A DNA stretch of 17,958 nt from an uncultured Clostridia bacterium (GTDB taxonomy: Bacteria; Bacillota; Clostridia; TANB77; CAG-508), in the NCBI GenBank assembly GCA_944388615.1, contig CALXJL010000020.1:1-17958 (forward strand), given 5' to 3'. The notes beneath the pieces are model-generated. The model ran no database searches. It was given only the letters and a program-made list of their open reading frames with translations, and was not told the DNA's origin. Positions 1 through 6,479 of this stretch are shown one piece after another; the stretch's first letter is position 1; every line of letters begins with the position of its first letter. The position numbers were made by a program, and so were the translations under genes.

Positions 1-326
1 GCTTGTGCTTTTTCCATAGTTGTGAATACTCCTGAACATTCTAATACATATTCAACTCCTAATTCTCCCCATGGAATATTATGTGGGTCCATTTCATTAT
101 ATACTTTTATTTCTTTTCCATTTACTATTAATGTGTTTTCTTTAGATGATACTGTTCCATCAAATCTTCCATGTACAGAATCATATTTTGTCATATATGC
201 CATATAATCTGCTGCAATAAATGGATCGTTTATTGCTACTACTTCTACTTCACCTTTCTTTAATGCTGCTTGGAATGCTAAATTTCCAATTCTTCCAAAT
301 CCGTTAATACCAATTTTTATTGACAT
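1..326 (-). CDS. gap: Glyceraldehyde-3-phosphate dehydrogenase, N-terminal part (runs off the window)
   Basis: This is the first ~108 residues of the glycolytic enzyme that oxidises glyceraldehyde-3-phosphate to 1,3-bisphosphoglycerate with NAD(P) in the cytoplasm. The protein opens MSIKIGINGFGRIGNLAFQA, which carries the Rossmann dinucleotide-binding GxGxxG motif. It continues with VAINDP, the MAYMTKYDSVHGRF stretch and LECSGVFTT, all typical of class I GAPDH. The catalytic Cys lies beyond the window edge. The start is the ATG at 324-326, preceded by an AAGGAGGAAT ribosome site with normal spacing. The 127 nt between this gene and the upstream 94-residue gene contain that gene's terminator, so gap is probably transcribed separately. 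I saw no convincing -35/-10 pair there. Whether it is the glycolytic or gluconeogenic paralogue cannot be told from this fragment. Confidence 0.93.
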   Translation of the reverse strand, partial: MSIKIGINGFGRIGNLAFQAALKKGEVEVVAINDPFIAADYMAYMTKYDSVHGRFDGTVSSKENTLIVNGKEIKVYNEMDPHNIPWGELGVEYVLECSGVFTTMEKAQ

Positions 327-423
327 TTAAATTCCTCCTTTTTGGCTTTTAATTGCCTTTTTATAAAGTTTAATAGTTTTATGCTGTACATATTACATAA
401 AACTGCCTACATTGTATATCAAA

Positions 424-448
424 AAAGAATACTTTTCAAGTATTCTTT
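424..448 (-). terminator. Rho-independent terminator of the 94-residue gene
   Basis: A perfect 11-bp stem (424-434 with 438-448) closes a 3-nt loop. Read on the minus strand, the stem runs straight into TTTTTT. It starts 6 nt after the stop codon of the 94-residue gene and insulates it from gap. Confidence 0.8.
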
Positions 449-453
449 CCATT

Positions 454-738
454 TTATTTGAATTTTATTTCCTCATAAAGGAATTCGTGTATTTTTTTGC
501 ATTTTTCCTGTATCTTGTTTATAGTTGCATCTTTGCTCCAAAAATCTTTTACTTCTTGAACTATTTCTTTTGGTTTTTGCATAATAGTTTCTTTTCTAAA
601 GAAATTTCTAAATTTTGTCCACATGTTAATTGTTTGTGGTAATCCTGATATTCCTATATTTTGACTATTATTTATTTCAGCTTCTTCACCATTAATTTTA
701 AATGAAGAATATACTCCATTATTACCGTTTCCCTCCAT
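454..738 (-). CDS. Hypothetical protein, 94 residues
   Basis: I do not recognise this protein. It is soluble and hydrophilic, with no signal peptide or membrane segment. The first ~30 residues are Gly/Asn-rich and probably flexible. The rest (about 36-94) is a charged, mostly helical stretch with aromatic residues, including MWTKFRNFF and VKDFWSKD, and it ends in Lys/Glu-rich helix. It is likely a real gene: GGGAGGAAC lies 5 nt before the ATG, a good promoter is at 777-805, and a clean terminator follows at 424-448. It is therefore a monocistronic unit between spoVT and gap. The neighbourhood hints at a sporulation or growth-phase role, but nothing in the sequence proves that. Confidence 0.72.
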   Translation of the reverse strand: MEGNGNNGVYSSFKINGEEAEINNSQNIGISGLPQTINMWTKFRNFFRKETIMQKPKEIVQEVKDFWSKDATINKIQEKCKKIHEFLYEEIKFK

Positions 739-776
739 CTTTTGTTCCTCCCATTTTTCTTACTTCTCTTACTATT

Positions 777-805
777 TTTATACTACATTTACTCATTTGA
801 TTCAA
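777..805 (-). promoter_or_regulatory. Sigma-A-type promoter for the 94-residue gene
   Basis: On the minus strand, TTGAAT (800-805) and TATAAA (777-782) are separated by exactly 17 nt, ending about 38 nt upstream of the ATG. It sits just after the hairpin that follows spoVT. Confidence 0.65.
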
Positions 806-813
806 GAACTTAC

Positions 814-852
814 AAAGATATTACAAAAATGTAATATTTTTGTAATATCTTT
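814..852 (-). terminator. Long hairpin after spoVT, probable terminator
   Basis: A perfect 16-bp inverted repeat (814-829 with 837-852) with a 7-nt loop begins 3 nt past the spoVT stop codon. The stem is nearly all A/T, and no long U tract follows on the minus strand. It may therefore terminate poorly or mainly protect the mRNA 3' end. Confidence 0.5.
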
Positions 853-855
853 AGT

Positions 856-1410
856 TTATATTTCCATTTGACTTCCTAAGAAATTAGCTGCTGATTGAAC
901 TACTTTTTGTTCTACTTCTGTCATTTTTGTATTACTATCTTTTGATAATAATATGACTGTTCCTATTACATCTCCATCTGATATTATTGGATATACTACT
1001 TGAGAATTATATTTTCTTTCTCTATTATCTGTTCTTGTTACAGGAATAGAAATATTATTATTTTCTTTACTATTATATACTTCTTTATCATCTATTACCT
1101 TTTCTAATTCTTCACTTATATTTTGCTCTAGAAATTCTTTCTTTGATCCCCCTGAGACAGCAATTACAGTATCCTTATCTGTTATACATGCAATATGCCC
1201 TGTTGTTTTTGCTAATGTTTCAGCATATTCAGTTGCGAATTCAGATAATTCTCCAATGGGAGAATATTTTTTTAAAATAATTTGACCTTCCTTATCTGTA
1301 AAAATTTCTAATGGTGCTCCTTCTTTTATTCTAAGTGTTCTTCTTATTTCCTTTGGTATAACAACTCTTCCTAAGTCATCTATTCTTCTTACAACTCCAG
1401 TTGCTTTCAT
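856..1410 (-). CDS. spoVT: Stage V sporulation protein T, AbrB-family transcriptional regulator
   Basis: SpoVT is a DNA-binding regulator that tunes forespore (sigma-G) gene expression late in sporulation. At 184 residues it matches the family (178 in B. subtilis). The N-terminal ~50 residues are the AbrB/MazE-like swapped-hairpin domain, opening MKATGVVRRIDDLGRVVIPK and continuing through RRTLRIKEGAPLEIF. Residues ~55-184 are the GAF-like ligand-sensing domain, with TGHIACITD, VIAVSGGSKKEF and VIGTVILLS. An AAGGAGG ribosome site is correctly spaced before the ATG. A forespore-type promoter candidate lies at 1457-1486. Upstream comF ends in a small hairpin, so spoVT is likely its own transcription unit. 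Confidence 0.95.
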   Translation of the reverse strand: MKATGVVRRIDDLGRVVIPKEIRRTLRIKEGAPLEIFTDKEGQIILKKYSPIGELSEFATEYAETLAKTTGHIACITDKDTVIAVSGGSKKEFLEQNISEELEKVIDDKEVYNSKENNNISIPVTRTDNRERKYNSQVVYPIISDGDVIGTVILLSKDSNTKMTEVEQKVVQSAANFLGSQMEI

Positions 1411-1456
1411 AATTTTCCTCCTTTATTTTTTGGTTGTATTTTTTTATGTCTACACT

Positions 1457-1486
1457 TATTATTACAAAAAAGGAAATTTTTATGCA
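1457..1486 (-). promoter_or_regulatory. Candidate sigma-G/sigma-F promoter for spoVT
   Basis: Minus-strand TGCATA (1481-1486) and AATAATA (1457-1463) lie 17 nt apart. They resemble forespore consensus elements (about TGMATA and CATAMTA). In B. subtilis spoVT is transcribed by sigma-G, so the position fits. The match is by eye only, and the A/T richness of the region lowers its weight. Confidence 0.5.
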
Positions 1487-1511
1487 TTTTATTTTTTATA
1501 TAAATATATTA

Positions 1512-1528
1512 AAAAGATCTAATCTTTT
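1512..1528 (-). terminator. Small hairpin overlapping the comF stop codon
   Basis: AAAAGAT and ATCTTTT form a 7-bp stem around the TAG stop (1519-1521). On the minus strand a run of T follows. It is a weak terminator candidate. Confidence 0.4.
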
Positions 1529-2166
1529 GCTATTGCTAATATTCCTACTATCTCTGCTCCATTTTCTTTTAAAATTCTGCTACACTCATTTAATGTATTA
1601 CCTGTTGTGTAAATATCGTCTACAATTAGTACTCTTTTTCCTTGTATAACATCTACATCAGTTATTTTATATGATTTTTTGATATTTATTTTTCTCTCCT
1701 CTAAATTCAAAGTACTTTGCCTTTTATTATCTACTATTTTTACCAATTTTTTTTCTAATATTCTATTATCATACATATTTTTTAATATTAAACTAATTTG
1801 ATTATACCCTCTTTCTCTATATCTATTTTTATGAATTGGAACAGGTATAATTACATCAAATTTATTTATATAATTTTGTATTACATTGTTCTTAGTAATA
1901 AGTTTAAAAAATAGTTTATTTAAATATGATTTTTGATTAAATTTATAATTTATCATTAAATTTCTTATATCTTTATAATCATATATATACATTCCTACTT
2001 GAAAATAGACAATTCCCAATTTTTTACTTGGACATATGATTCTATTTCTTACATGTTTATTTAATTTAGTGTAACACTCATCACAAAGTCCATCCTTATC
2101 CAAATTTCCACATATTCCACATTTACTAGGATATATAATTTCTAATATATTTGTTTTTTTAATCAC
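1519..2166 (-). CDS. comF: ComF family phosphoribosyltransferase-like protein
   Basis: ComF/ComFC proteins act with DNA uptake machinery in transformation and carry a type I phosphoribosyltransferase fold. The 215 residues show an N-terminal zinc knuckle with CGIC (16-19) and CDEC (28-31). They also contain FDVIIPVPIHKNRYRERGYNQ-type core sequence near 103-123 and the PRPP-binding loop VLIVDDIYTTGNTL (179-192). The reading frame opens at GTG (2164-2166), 14 nt after the NUDIX gene stop, so expression is probably coupled to it. The start is odd: GGAAG abuts the GTG directly, leaving no spacer. The start region is inside the 28-bp repeat also found across the recD2 stop, which suggests comF once overlapped recD2 directly. 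Internal sites are mostly absent because the codons just downstream include no ATG, GTG or TTG. Confidence 0.9.
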   Translation of the reverse strand: MIKKTNILEIIYPSKCGICGNLDKDGLCDECYTKLNKHVRNRIICPSKKLGIVYFQVGMYIYDYKDIRNLMINYKFNQKSYLNKLFFKLITKNNVIQNYINKFDVIIPVPIHKNRYRERGYNQISLILKNMYDNRILEKKLVKIVDNKRQSTLNLEERKINIKKSYKITDVDVIQGKRVLIVDDIYTTGNTLNECSRILKENGAEIVGILAIAKD

Positions 2167-2172
2167 CTTCCA
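2145..2172. repeat. 28-bp direct repeat, comF copy
   Basis: It is identical base for base to 4253-4280 in the same orientation, with an offset of 2108 bp. This copy covers the comF GTG start and its first codons. The match ends at mismatches on both sides (2144 versus 4252, and 2173 versus 4281). Confidence 0.9.
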
Positions 2173-2180
2173 ATTTAAAC

Positions 2181-3026
2181 TTATTTTTTATTTAAAATCT
2201 GTCCAATTTGATCTCTTGCTTCTTCTGAATTCATTCCACTAAACTTATCTGAATTTATCATAATTCCTTCACCTGTATATGCTTTTTCTCCATTTAATAG
2301 AATATCTAGTGCAAATTTATTATTATTCACAGATATAAAATCTGATAATTCATCTTTTGATATCCATTTTACAATATGTTTTTTATTTTCACTTTCTGAT
2401 ATTCCAATGTTTTTATCTGAATTAAGTTTACCAAATAAAATATCTAATGTAGCATATCTATTAACACCTTTATAGCCCGCATAAAAATGATTAATAAGAA
2501 TAAATGGACTATGATAAATAATATCCACATCTATATAACCTGTTTCTTCTTTTATTTCTCTTATCGCTGCTTGTTCTGGTGTTTCTCCTTCTTCTATACC
2601 ACCTAATACAAAAGATTTGCATATTCTTCCTTTACAGTCAACACATAAATATTTATCCTCTGTATTATGTTTTATAACCGCAATTACGCTATGTCTTTTT
2701 TGTGTTGCTTTATCATCTCTTACTGTCTCTTCACCAACTCCATAAAAATATGGTGCAACTACTTGATTTATTGGCAAATGATTTTTCATTGCACATTCAA
2801 AATCTTCCTGGTTATGAGCGGGAATGAAAAACCTATTATTCTTAGACTGCAAATCTTGTGAATGTATAATTGGAACAAATTTGTTTAACACTTCTATATA
2901 TGCTTCTTTTTCTTCTGGAAATCCATTATAATAAAGTCCTTCAATTCCATATAAAAGTTCTGCTCTTTTTAATTGTACTTTTACTTCGTTTTCTCCTATT
3001 TTTACATTGATTTCATTACTTATCAT
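2181..3026 (-). CDS. NUDIX hydrolase embedded in a stand-alone LeuRS editing-domain-like (CP1) protein
   Basis: The 281-residue protein has a complete NUDIX box at 142-164 (GGIEEGETPEQAAIREIKEE followed by TGY), so it probably hydrolyses a nucleoside-diphosphate-linked substrate that remains unknown. The flanks resemble the CP1 editing domain of leucyl-tRNA synthetase. They include KRAELLYGIEGLYYN (20-34, versus the TRPETLFG region), FIPAHNQEDFECA (67-79, versus AVPAHDERDYEFA) with the conserved editing-site Asp kept as D75, NHLPINQVV (82-90), and YTGEGIMINSDKFSGMNSEE (250-269). The Thr-rich catalytic motif is lost (T to L, P to A), so editing activity is doubtful. There is no synthetase Rossmann core. 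The chosen start is the ATG at 3024-3026 with GGAGGAAAG upstream, and a longer reading to 3053 has no such site. Base composition resembles that of the host. Confidence 0.82.
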   Translation of the reverse strand: MISNEINVKIGENEVKVQLKRAELLYGIEGLYYNGFPEEKEAYIEVLNKFVPIIHSQDLQSKNNRFFIPAHNQEDFECAMKNHLPINQVVAPYFYGVGEETVRDDKATQKRHSVIAVIKHNTEDKYLCVDCKGRICKSFVLGGIEEGETPEQAAIREIKEETGYIDVDIIYHSPFILINHFYAGYKGVNRYATLDILFGKLNSDKNIGISESENKKHIVKWISKDELSDFISVNNNKFALDILLNGEKAYTGEGIMINSDKFSGMNSEEARDQIGQILNKK

Positions 3027-3073
3027 ATTCTTTCCTCCATCGAAAAATAACACCTTTTACATAACACTTCTAT

Positions 3074-3102
3074 ATTTTACTATATATTTGCTATATATTC
3101 AA
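3074..3102 (-). promoter_or_regulatory. Sigma-A-type promoter for the NUDIX gene
   Basis: Minus-strand TTGAAT (3097-3102) and TAAAAT (3074-3079) are 17 nt apart, about 48 nt before the chosen ATG. It lies downstream of the hairpin that ends the unknown gene and would also drive comF. Confidence 0.65.
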
Positions 3103-3146
3103 TTAAAAAATATTTATATGTTCTATAAATGATGTTTGTAGCTTTA

Positions 3147-3193
3147 ACACGACAAATCCCCTTCAACATAAATGTTGAAGAGGATTTGTGTGT
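3147..3193 (-). terminator. Long hairpin after the 312-residue gene
   Basis: A near-perfect inverted repeat pairs ACAAATCC, then CTTCAACAT (3161-3169), with ATGTTGAAG (3172-3180), then GGATTTGT. It has a 2-nt centre (3170-3171) and one internal mismatch. Past a one-base bulge (3151) the outer four bases (3147-3150 with 3190-3193) also pair. It begins 9 nt past the stop codon. Neither strand has a good U tract, so it may be a terminator of unusual form, an mRNA-stabilising hairpin or part of the inserted element. Confidence 0.5.
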
Positions 3194-3201
3194 ACTGCAT
3201 A

Positions 3202-4140
3202 TTAATTTTCTACAGTATTTTGGCTTTCGGTAAATGAGTTTCCGAGAAAGGATTTTTGAATGCCTTTTAATTTCTGAATAACATTACCTACGTTTATTTC
3301 TTCTATTTCATTTGGTAATAGATCAGTTGTTATGGTCACTTCAACTGTTTTCAACCTTGCAGTTGAAGTAAACTTTCCATCGCCTCTTTCTAACACCTCG
3401 TAAGTTCCTTCACAATTAGAAAGAGCATACTTAGTGATCTGATCTTCTTCAGCTTGGAGTTCATTATAATCTACGTCTCCATTTATATTTCGTATACCAC
3501 TCTCACTATATACAGAAATAGTTCCTATTCCCGTAAAATACTCATTGATGACTCTAAGAATCTCTAAAGAATCTCCTTCCTTATAACTCTCAAAGTTCTT
3601 TAAAGAATCATTCATAGCAAATATTGCTCTCTCAAATGGATCCACCCCATAATACACCCATTCTACAATTATATTCCTATTATTTGGGAAATACCATGTG
3701 ATACCAGGATTCATATAGTAGTCCAATTCTATAAGGAGCTTCCCATTCAGAAAATATTTCTTACTACTTAATTCTATGGCTTCATCATATTTTACTCTGT
3801 ACTCGGTAACGATATGGTCATGAGTTATTGTTACATAACCTTCATCTTCCATATTAACTTTATAAATCTTTGTACCACTAACAACTATTATCTCAGGATT
3901 TCTTTCCAAAATCACTTTGTCAGGTAATCTTAATCGAAAAGGTCCAGTTCCAATTGCCTCTTCCAGTACCTCTCCTAACGAATACCCTGTCAGCTCACAA
4001 AACCGCTTAAGCCATACTTCAATTCGGTCTTTATCAAATCGAATTTCTGATTCATACTGCTTCATCTGATTAAGATCTGGATCTGTCCATTTCAAAACAA
4101 GCTCCCGTATGAATTTTTTTAGTTTTTTCAAAAGTGCCAT
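3202..4140 (-). CDS. Unrecognised protein of 312 residues, probably horizontally acquired
   Basis: I do not recognise the family. The chosen start is the ATG at 4138-4140, preceded by AAGGAGGAAAG at good spacing. The frame stays open 27 codons further upstream, but those codons overlap the promoter region. The protein opens MALLKKLKKFIRELVLKWTD, a basic amphipathic helix. It then alternates charged helices with beta-rich stretches such as EIIVVSGTKIYKV and NIIVEWVYYGVDPF, and ends in a polar tail. It has no signal peptide, transmembrane helix or known nucleotide-binding motif. The base composition is distinct: a 60-nt sample gave about 38% G+C against about 23% in a recD2 sample. Its leader, promoter and strong hairpin suggest a self-contained imported gene. 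It sits inside the 28-bp repeat boundaries with the NUDIX gene downstream, so a joint role is possible but unproven. Confidence 0.8.
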   Translation of the reverse strand: MALLKKLKKFIRELVLKWTDPDLNQMKQYESEIRFDKDRIEVWLKRFCELTGYSLGEVLEEAIGTGPFRLRLPDKVILERNPEIIVVSGTKIYKVNMEDEGYVTITHDHIVTEYRVKYDEAIELSSKKYFLNGKLLIELDYYMNPGITWYFPNNRNIIVEWVYYGVDPFERAIFAMNDSLKNFESYKEGDSLEILRVINEYFTGIGTISVYSESGIRNINGDVDYNELQAEEDQITKYALSNCEGTYEVLERGDGKFTSTARLKTVEVTITTDLLPNEIEEINVGNVIQKLKGIQKSFLGNSFTESQNTVEN

Positions 4141-4186
4141 TTTTCTTTCCTCCTTATTTTTGCACCCGAAAACCAATATTCCTACC

Positions 4187-4203
4187 ATCCCTATTTGAGG
4201 GAT
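4187..4203. promoter_or_regulatory. Small inverted repeat in the leader of the 312-residue gene
   Basis: ATCCCT and AGGGAT flank a 5-nt centre between the candidate -10 box and the ribosome site. It could be an operator or an mRNA hairpin, and the G/C content is unusual for this genome. Confidence 0.3.
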
Positions 4204-4211
4204 TCCTGTAC

Positions 4212-4240
4212 ATTTTATCATATTTATGTAAATTCCGCAA
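4212..4240 (-). promoter_or_regulatory. Promoter candidate for the 312-residue gene
   Basis: Minus-strand TTGCGG (4235-4240) and TAAAAT (4212-4217) are 17 nt apart. It lies just inside the repeat boundary at 4253, which would allow the inserted gene to be expressed independently of recD2. Confidence 0.5.
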
Positions 4241-4252
4241 TAAATCGAAGAT

Positions 4253-4280
4253 ATATATTTGTTTTTTTAATCACCTTCCA
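4253..4280. repeat. 28-bp direct repeat, recD2 copy
   Basis: It is identical to 2145-2172 in the same orientation. It covers the last codons and the TAA stop of recD2 (4267-4269) and a T-rich run just after. The recD2 reading frame is therefore complete on this side of the inserted segment. Confidence 0.9.
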
Positions 4281-6468
4281 TTACTTTTCTTATTTTCTCT
4301 TCTAAACCAGTATTTCTTTTTTTAGTATTAATATTTTGAATCATAAATCTTATAACATCTGAATTACCAACAATTATCAGCATCTTCTTAGCTCTTGTCA
4401 TACCTGTATATAGCAAATTCCTTGTTAATAACATTGGAGCAGCTTGCATTATAGGCATAATTACCACATCAAATTCACTTCCTTGTGATTTATGAATTGT
4501 TATTGCATATGCATGCTCTATTTGATCTAATTCCGAATATTCATACCACGCAATTTTTCCATCATCAAATTTTATTTTCACTTGTTTTTCCTCATCTAGT
4601 ATGTTCAAAATAGTTCCTAATTCTCCATTAAAAACACCTGCACCTGTTTCATATTTTTCTTCTTTTTTCTCCCAATATATATCATAGTTATTGCGAATTT
4701 GCATAATTCTATCACCAATTCTATATATTGTATTTCCAACATGTTTCTCTTTTTCATCACCTTGTGATGGATTTAAATTTTCTTGTAATATTTTATTTAA
4801 TTCTTTAGTTCCAAGCATCCCCTTTTTAGTTGGTGTAATTATTTGTATATTTTCAAAAAAATCATAATTTCCAAAACTCTGTAATCTTCCTGTACATAAA
4901 GACAATATTGTATTTACTATTTGTTCAGGATTTTTCTCATTAACAAAGAAAAAATCTTGTACTAAATCTTTATTCTCAGTAGTAAATGCCTCTCCTTTAT
5001 TTACTCTATGTGAATTTACTATTATCTTACTTTGCGCTGCTTGTCTAAATATCTCATCTAATACAACAGTTGGTATACATTCAGAATTTATCATATCTTT
5101 CAAAACATTTCCTGCACCAACAGAAGGTAATTGATCTGTATCCCCGACAAAGACAATTTTAGTTCCTATATATGTTCCTTTCATTATACAACTCATTAAA
5201 AATAAATCTACCATGGACATCTCATCTATAATAATTATATCTGCATCTATTGGGGTAATATCTATTTCTTCTTGCTTTTGCATATCTTCCACTTTTCCAA
5301 TTTCAAGTAATCTGTGAAGAGTTTTTGCTTCTTCTCCAGTTGCCTCTGTCATTCTTTTAGTTGCTCTTCCTGTTGGAGCACATAGTACAGGTTTCATTTT
5401 CTTTCTTTTATATATATCTATTATTGTTTTAATTACTGTTGTCTTTCCTGTACCTGGTCCACCTGTTATTATACATAAATTATTGTCATTTATTTTATTT
5501 ATTGCTTCCTTTTGCTTTTGTGATAAAGAAATTTCTTCTTCTTTCTCCATTTCTTCTATCATTTGATTAATATTTTTTATATATTTTATATTATTTGATT
5601 CATTTAGTATTTTTAGTCTATTTGCTACATAAATTTCAGATTCATAATTCTTTTTAGAATATATCCATTCTCCTTCTTCTATAATTTCATTTCTTACTTT
5701 TAGATTTATTAAAGAAAAATCAACATCTGATTCCTCCACTTTTAAAAGTTCTTTTACAAAACTTATTAGATTTTCCCTTAATACTCTACAATGCCCATTT
5801 AAACCAGATATATTAATTGCATGTTTTATTCCAGATTCTACTCTTTTCTCATTATTTAAATCAAAACCTAATTCTAATGCCATTCTATCTATTTGTTTAA
5901 AATCCACATTATTCGCTATATCTATTAGAATATACGGATTTTCCTCTATTTGTGAAATTGTATCTGCCCCTAATTTTTTATATATACTTTTAGCATTTTG
6001 AACACCAATTTTAAATTTATCTAAAAATCCTACAATTTGCCACAATTCCCAATTTTCAACAAACTCTTCACCAATAATTAAAGCTTTTTCAGGTGTAATT
6101 CCTTTTATCCTAGATAATTTTTGTGGTTCATATTTTAATGTATATATTGTCTCTTCTCCAAAAGCTTCAATTATTTTTTTAGCTGTTGCAGGACCTATTC
6201 CTTTTATATTTCCATTTGCCAAATATCTTTCAAGTGAATCCAATGTTTCTGGCATACATTTTTCAAATGTGATAATTTTGAATTGTTCACCATAATCCGG
6301 ATGTGTAATATAATTTCCTTCAAGCTTTAAACAATCTCCAATATTAATAAAAGGAAGGTATCCTACTATTGTAGTTTCTTCCTTATTATCATTAACCAAC
6401 ACTCCCACTGTATAACTATTTAATTCATTTTGATAAATTATATCTATTAATTCTCCCTTAAGTTCCAA
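4267..6468 (-). CDS. recD2: RecD2-type SF1B DNA helicase
   Basis: RecD2 is a 5'-3' DNA helicase that works without RecBC and is linked to repair and replication-fork maintenance. The 733 residues match the family. The N-terminal region contains helix-hairpin-helix sequence GIKGIGPATAKKII-like near 90-105. The helicase core shows Walker A ITGGPGTGKTT (~335-345), motif Ia PTGRATKRM and Walker B IIIIDEMSMVD (~415). It also shows motif III GDTDQLPSVGAG (~445), IHKSQGSEFDVV (~660) and motif VI TGMTRAKK (~686). The start is TTG (6466-6468) with AAGGAGAAAC upstream, and it lies 11 nt after murD, so the two are cotranscribed. The stop codon lies within a 28-bp repeat shared with the start of comF. 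Confidence 0.94.
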   Translation of the reverse strand: MELKGELIDIIYQNELNSYTVGVLVNDNKEETTIVGYLPFINIGDCLKLEGNYITHPDYGEQFKIITFEKCMPETLDSLERYLANGNIKGIGPATAKKIIEAFGEETIYTLKYEPQKLSRIKGITPEKALIIGEEFVENWELWQIVGFLDKFKIGVQNAKSIYKKLGADTISQIEENPYILIDIANNVDFKQIDRMALELGFDLNNEKRVESGIKHAINISGLNGHCRVLRENLISFVKELLKVEESDVDFSLINLKVRNEIIEEGEWIYSKKNYESEIYVANRLKILNESNNIKYIKNINQMIEEMEKEEEISLSQKQKEAINKINDNNLCIITGGPGTGKTTVIKTIIDIYKRKKMKPVLCAPTGRATKRMTEATGEEAKTLHRLLEIGKVEDMQKQEEIDITPIDADIIIIDEMSMVDLFLMSCIMKGTYIGTKIVFVGDTDQLPSVGAGNVLKDMINSECIPTVVLDEIFRQAAQSKIIVNSHRVNKGEAFTTENKDLVQDFFFVNEKNPEQIVNTILSLCTGRLQSFGNYDFFENIQIITPTKKGMLGTKELNKILQENLNPSQGDEKEKHVGNTIYRIGDRIMQIRNNYDIYWEKKEEKYETGAGVFNGELGTILNILDEEKQVKIKFDDGKIAWYEYSELDQIEHAYAITIHKSQGSEFDVVIMPIMQAAPMLLTRNLLYTGMTRAKKMLIIVGNSDVIRFMIQNINTKKRNTGLEEKIRKVMEGD

Positions 6469-6479
6469 TAGTTTCTCCT

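Larger units (their letters stand above)
2145..4280. mobile_element. Putative insertion between recD2 and comF, bounded by 28-bp direct repeats
   Basis: The two repeat copies bracket about 2.1 kb with two genes on the minus strand: a 312-residue unknown protein and a CP1-like/NUDIX protein. Each has its own promoter candidate. Copy 4253-4280 contains the recD2 stop and copy 2145-2172 contains the comF start. Collapsing the repeats to one copy gives recD2 ending in GGT GAT TAA with comF starting at the overlapping GTGATTAA. No integrase, transposase or terminal inverted repeats were seen. The mechanism is unknown, and the mobile label is an inference from the repeat and from the higher G+C of one gene. 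Confidence 0.55.

Noticed and set aside
3027..3053. Nine-codon N-terminal extension of the NUDIX protein
   Set aside because: The GGAGG ribosome site lies inside the extension and points to the ATG at 3024-3026.
4141..4221. 27-codon N-terminal extension of the 312-residue protein
   Set aside because: Its start overlaps the candidate -10 box, and the AAGGAGG site at about 4150 points to the ATG at 4138-4140.
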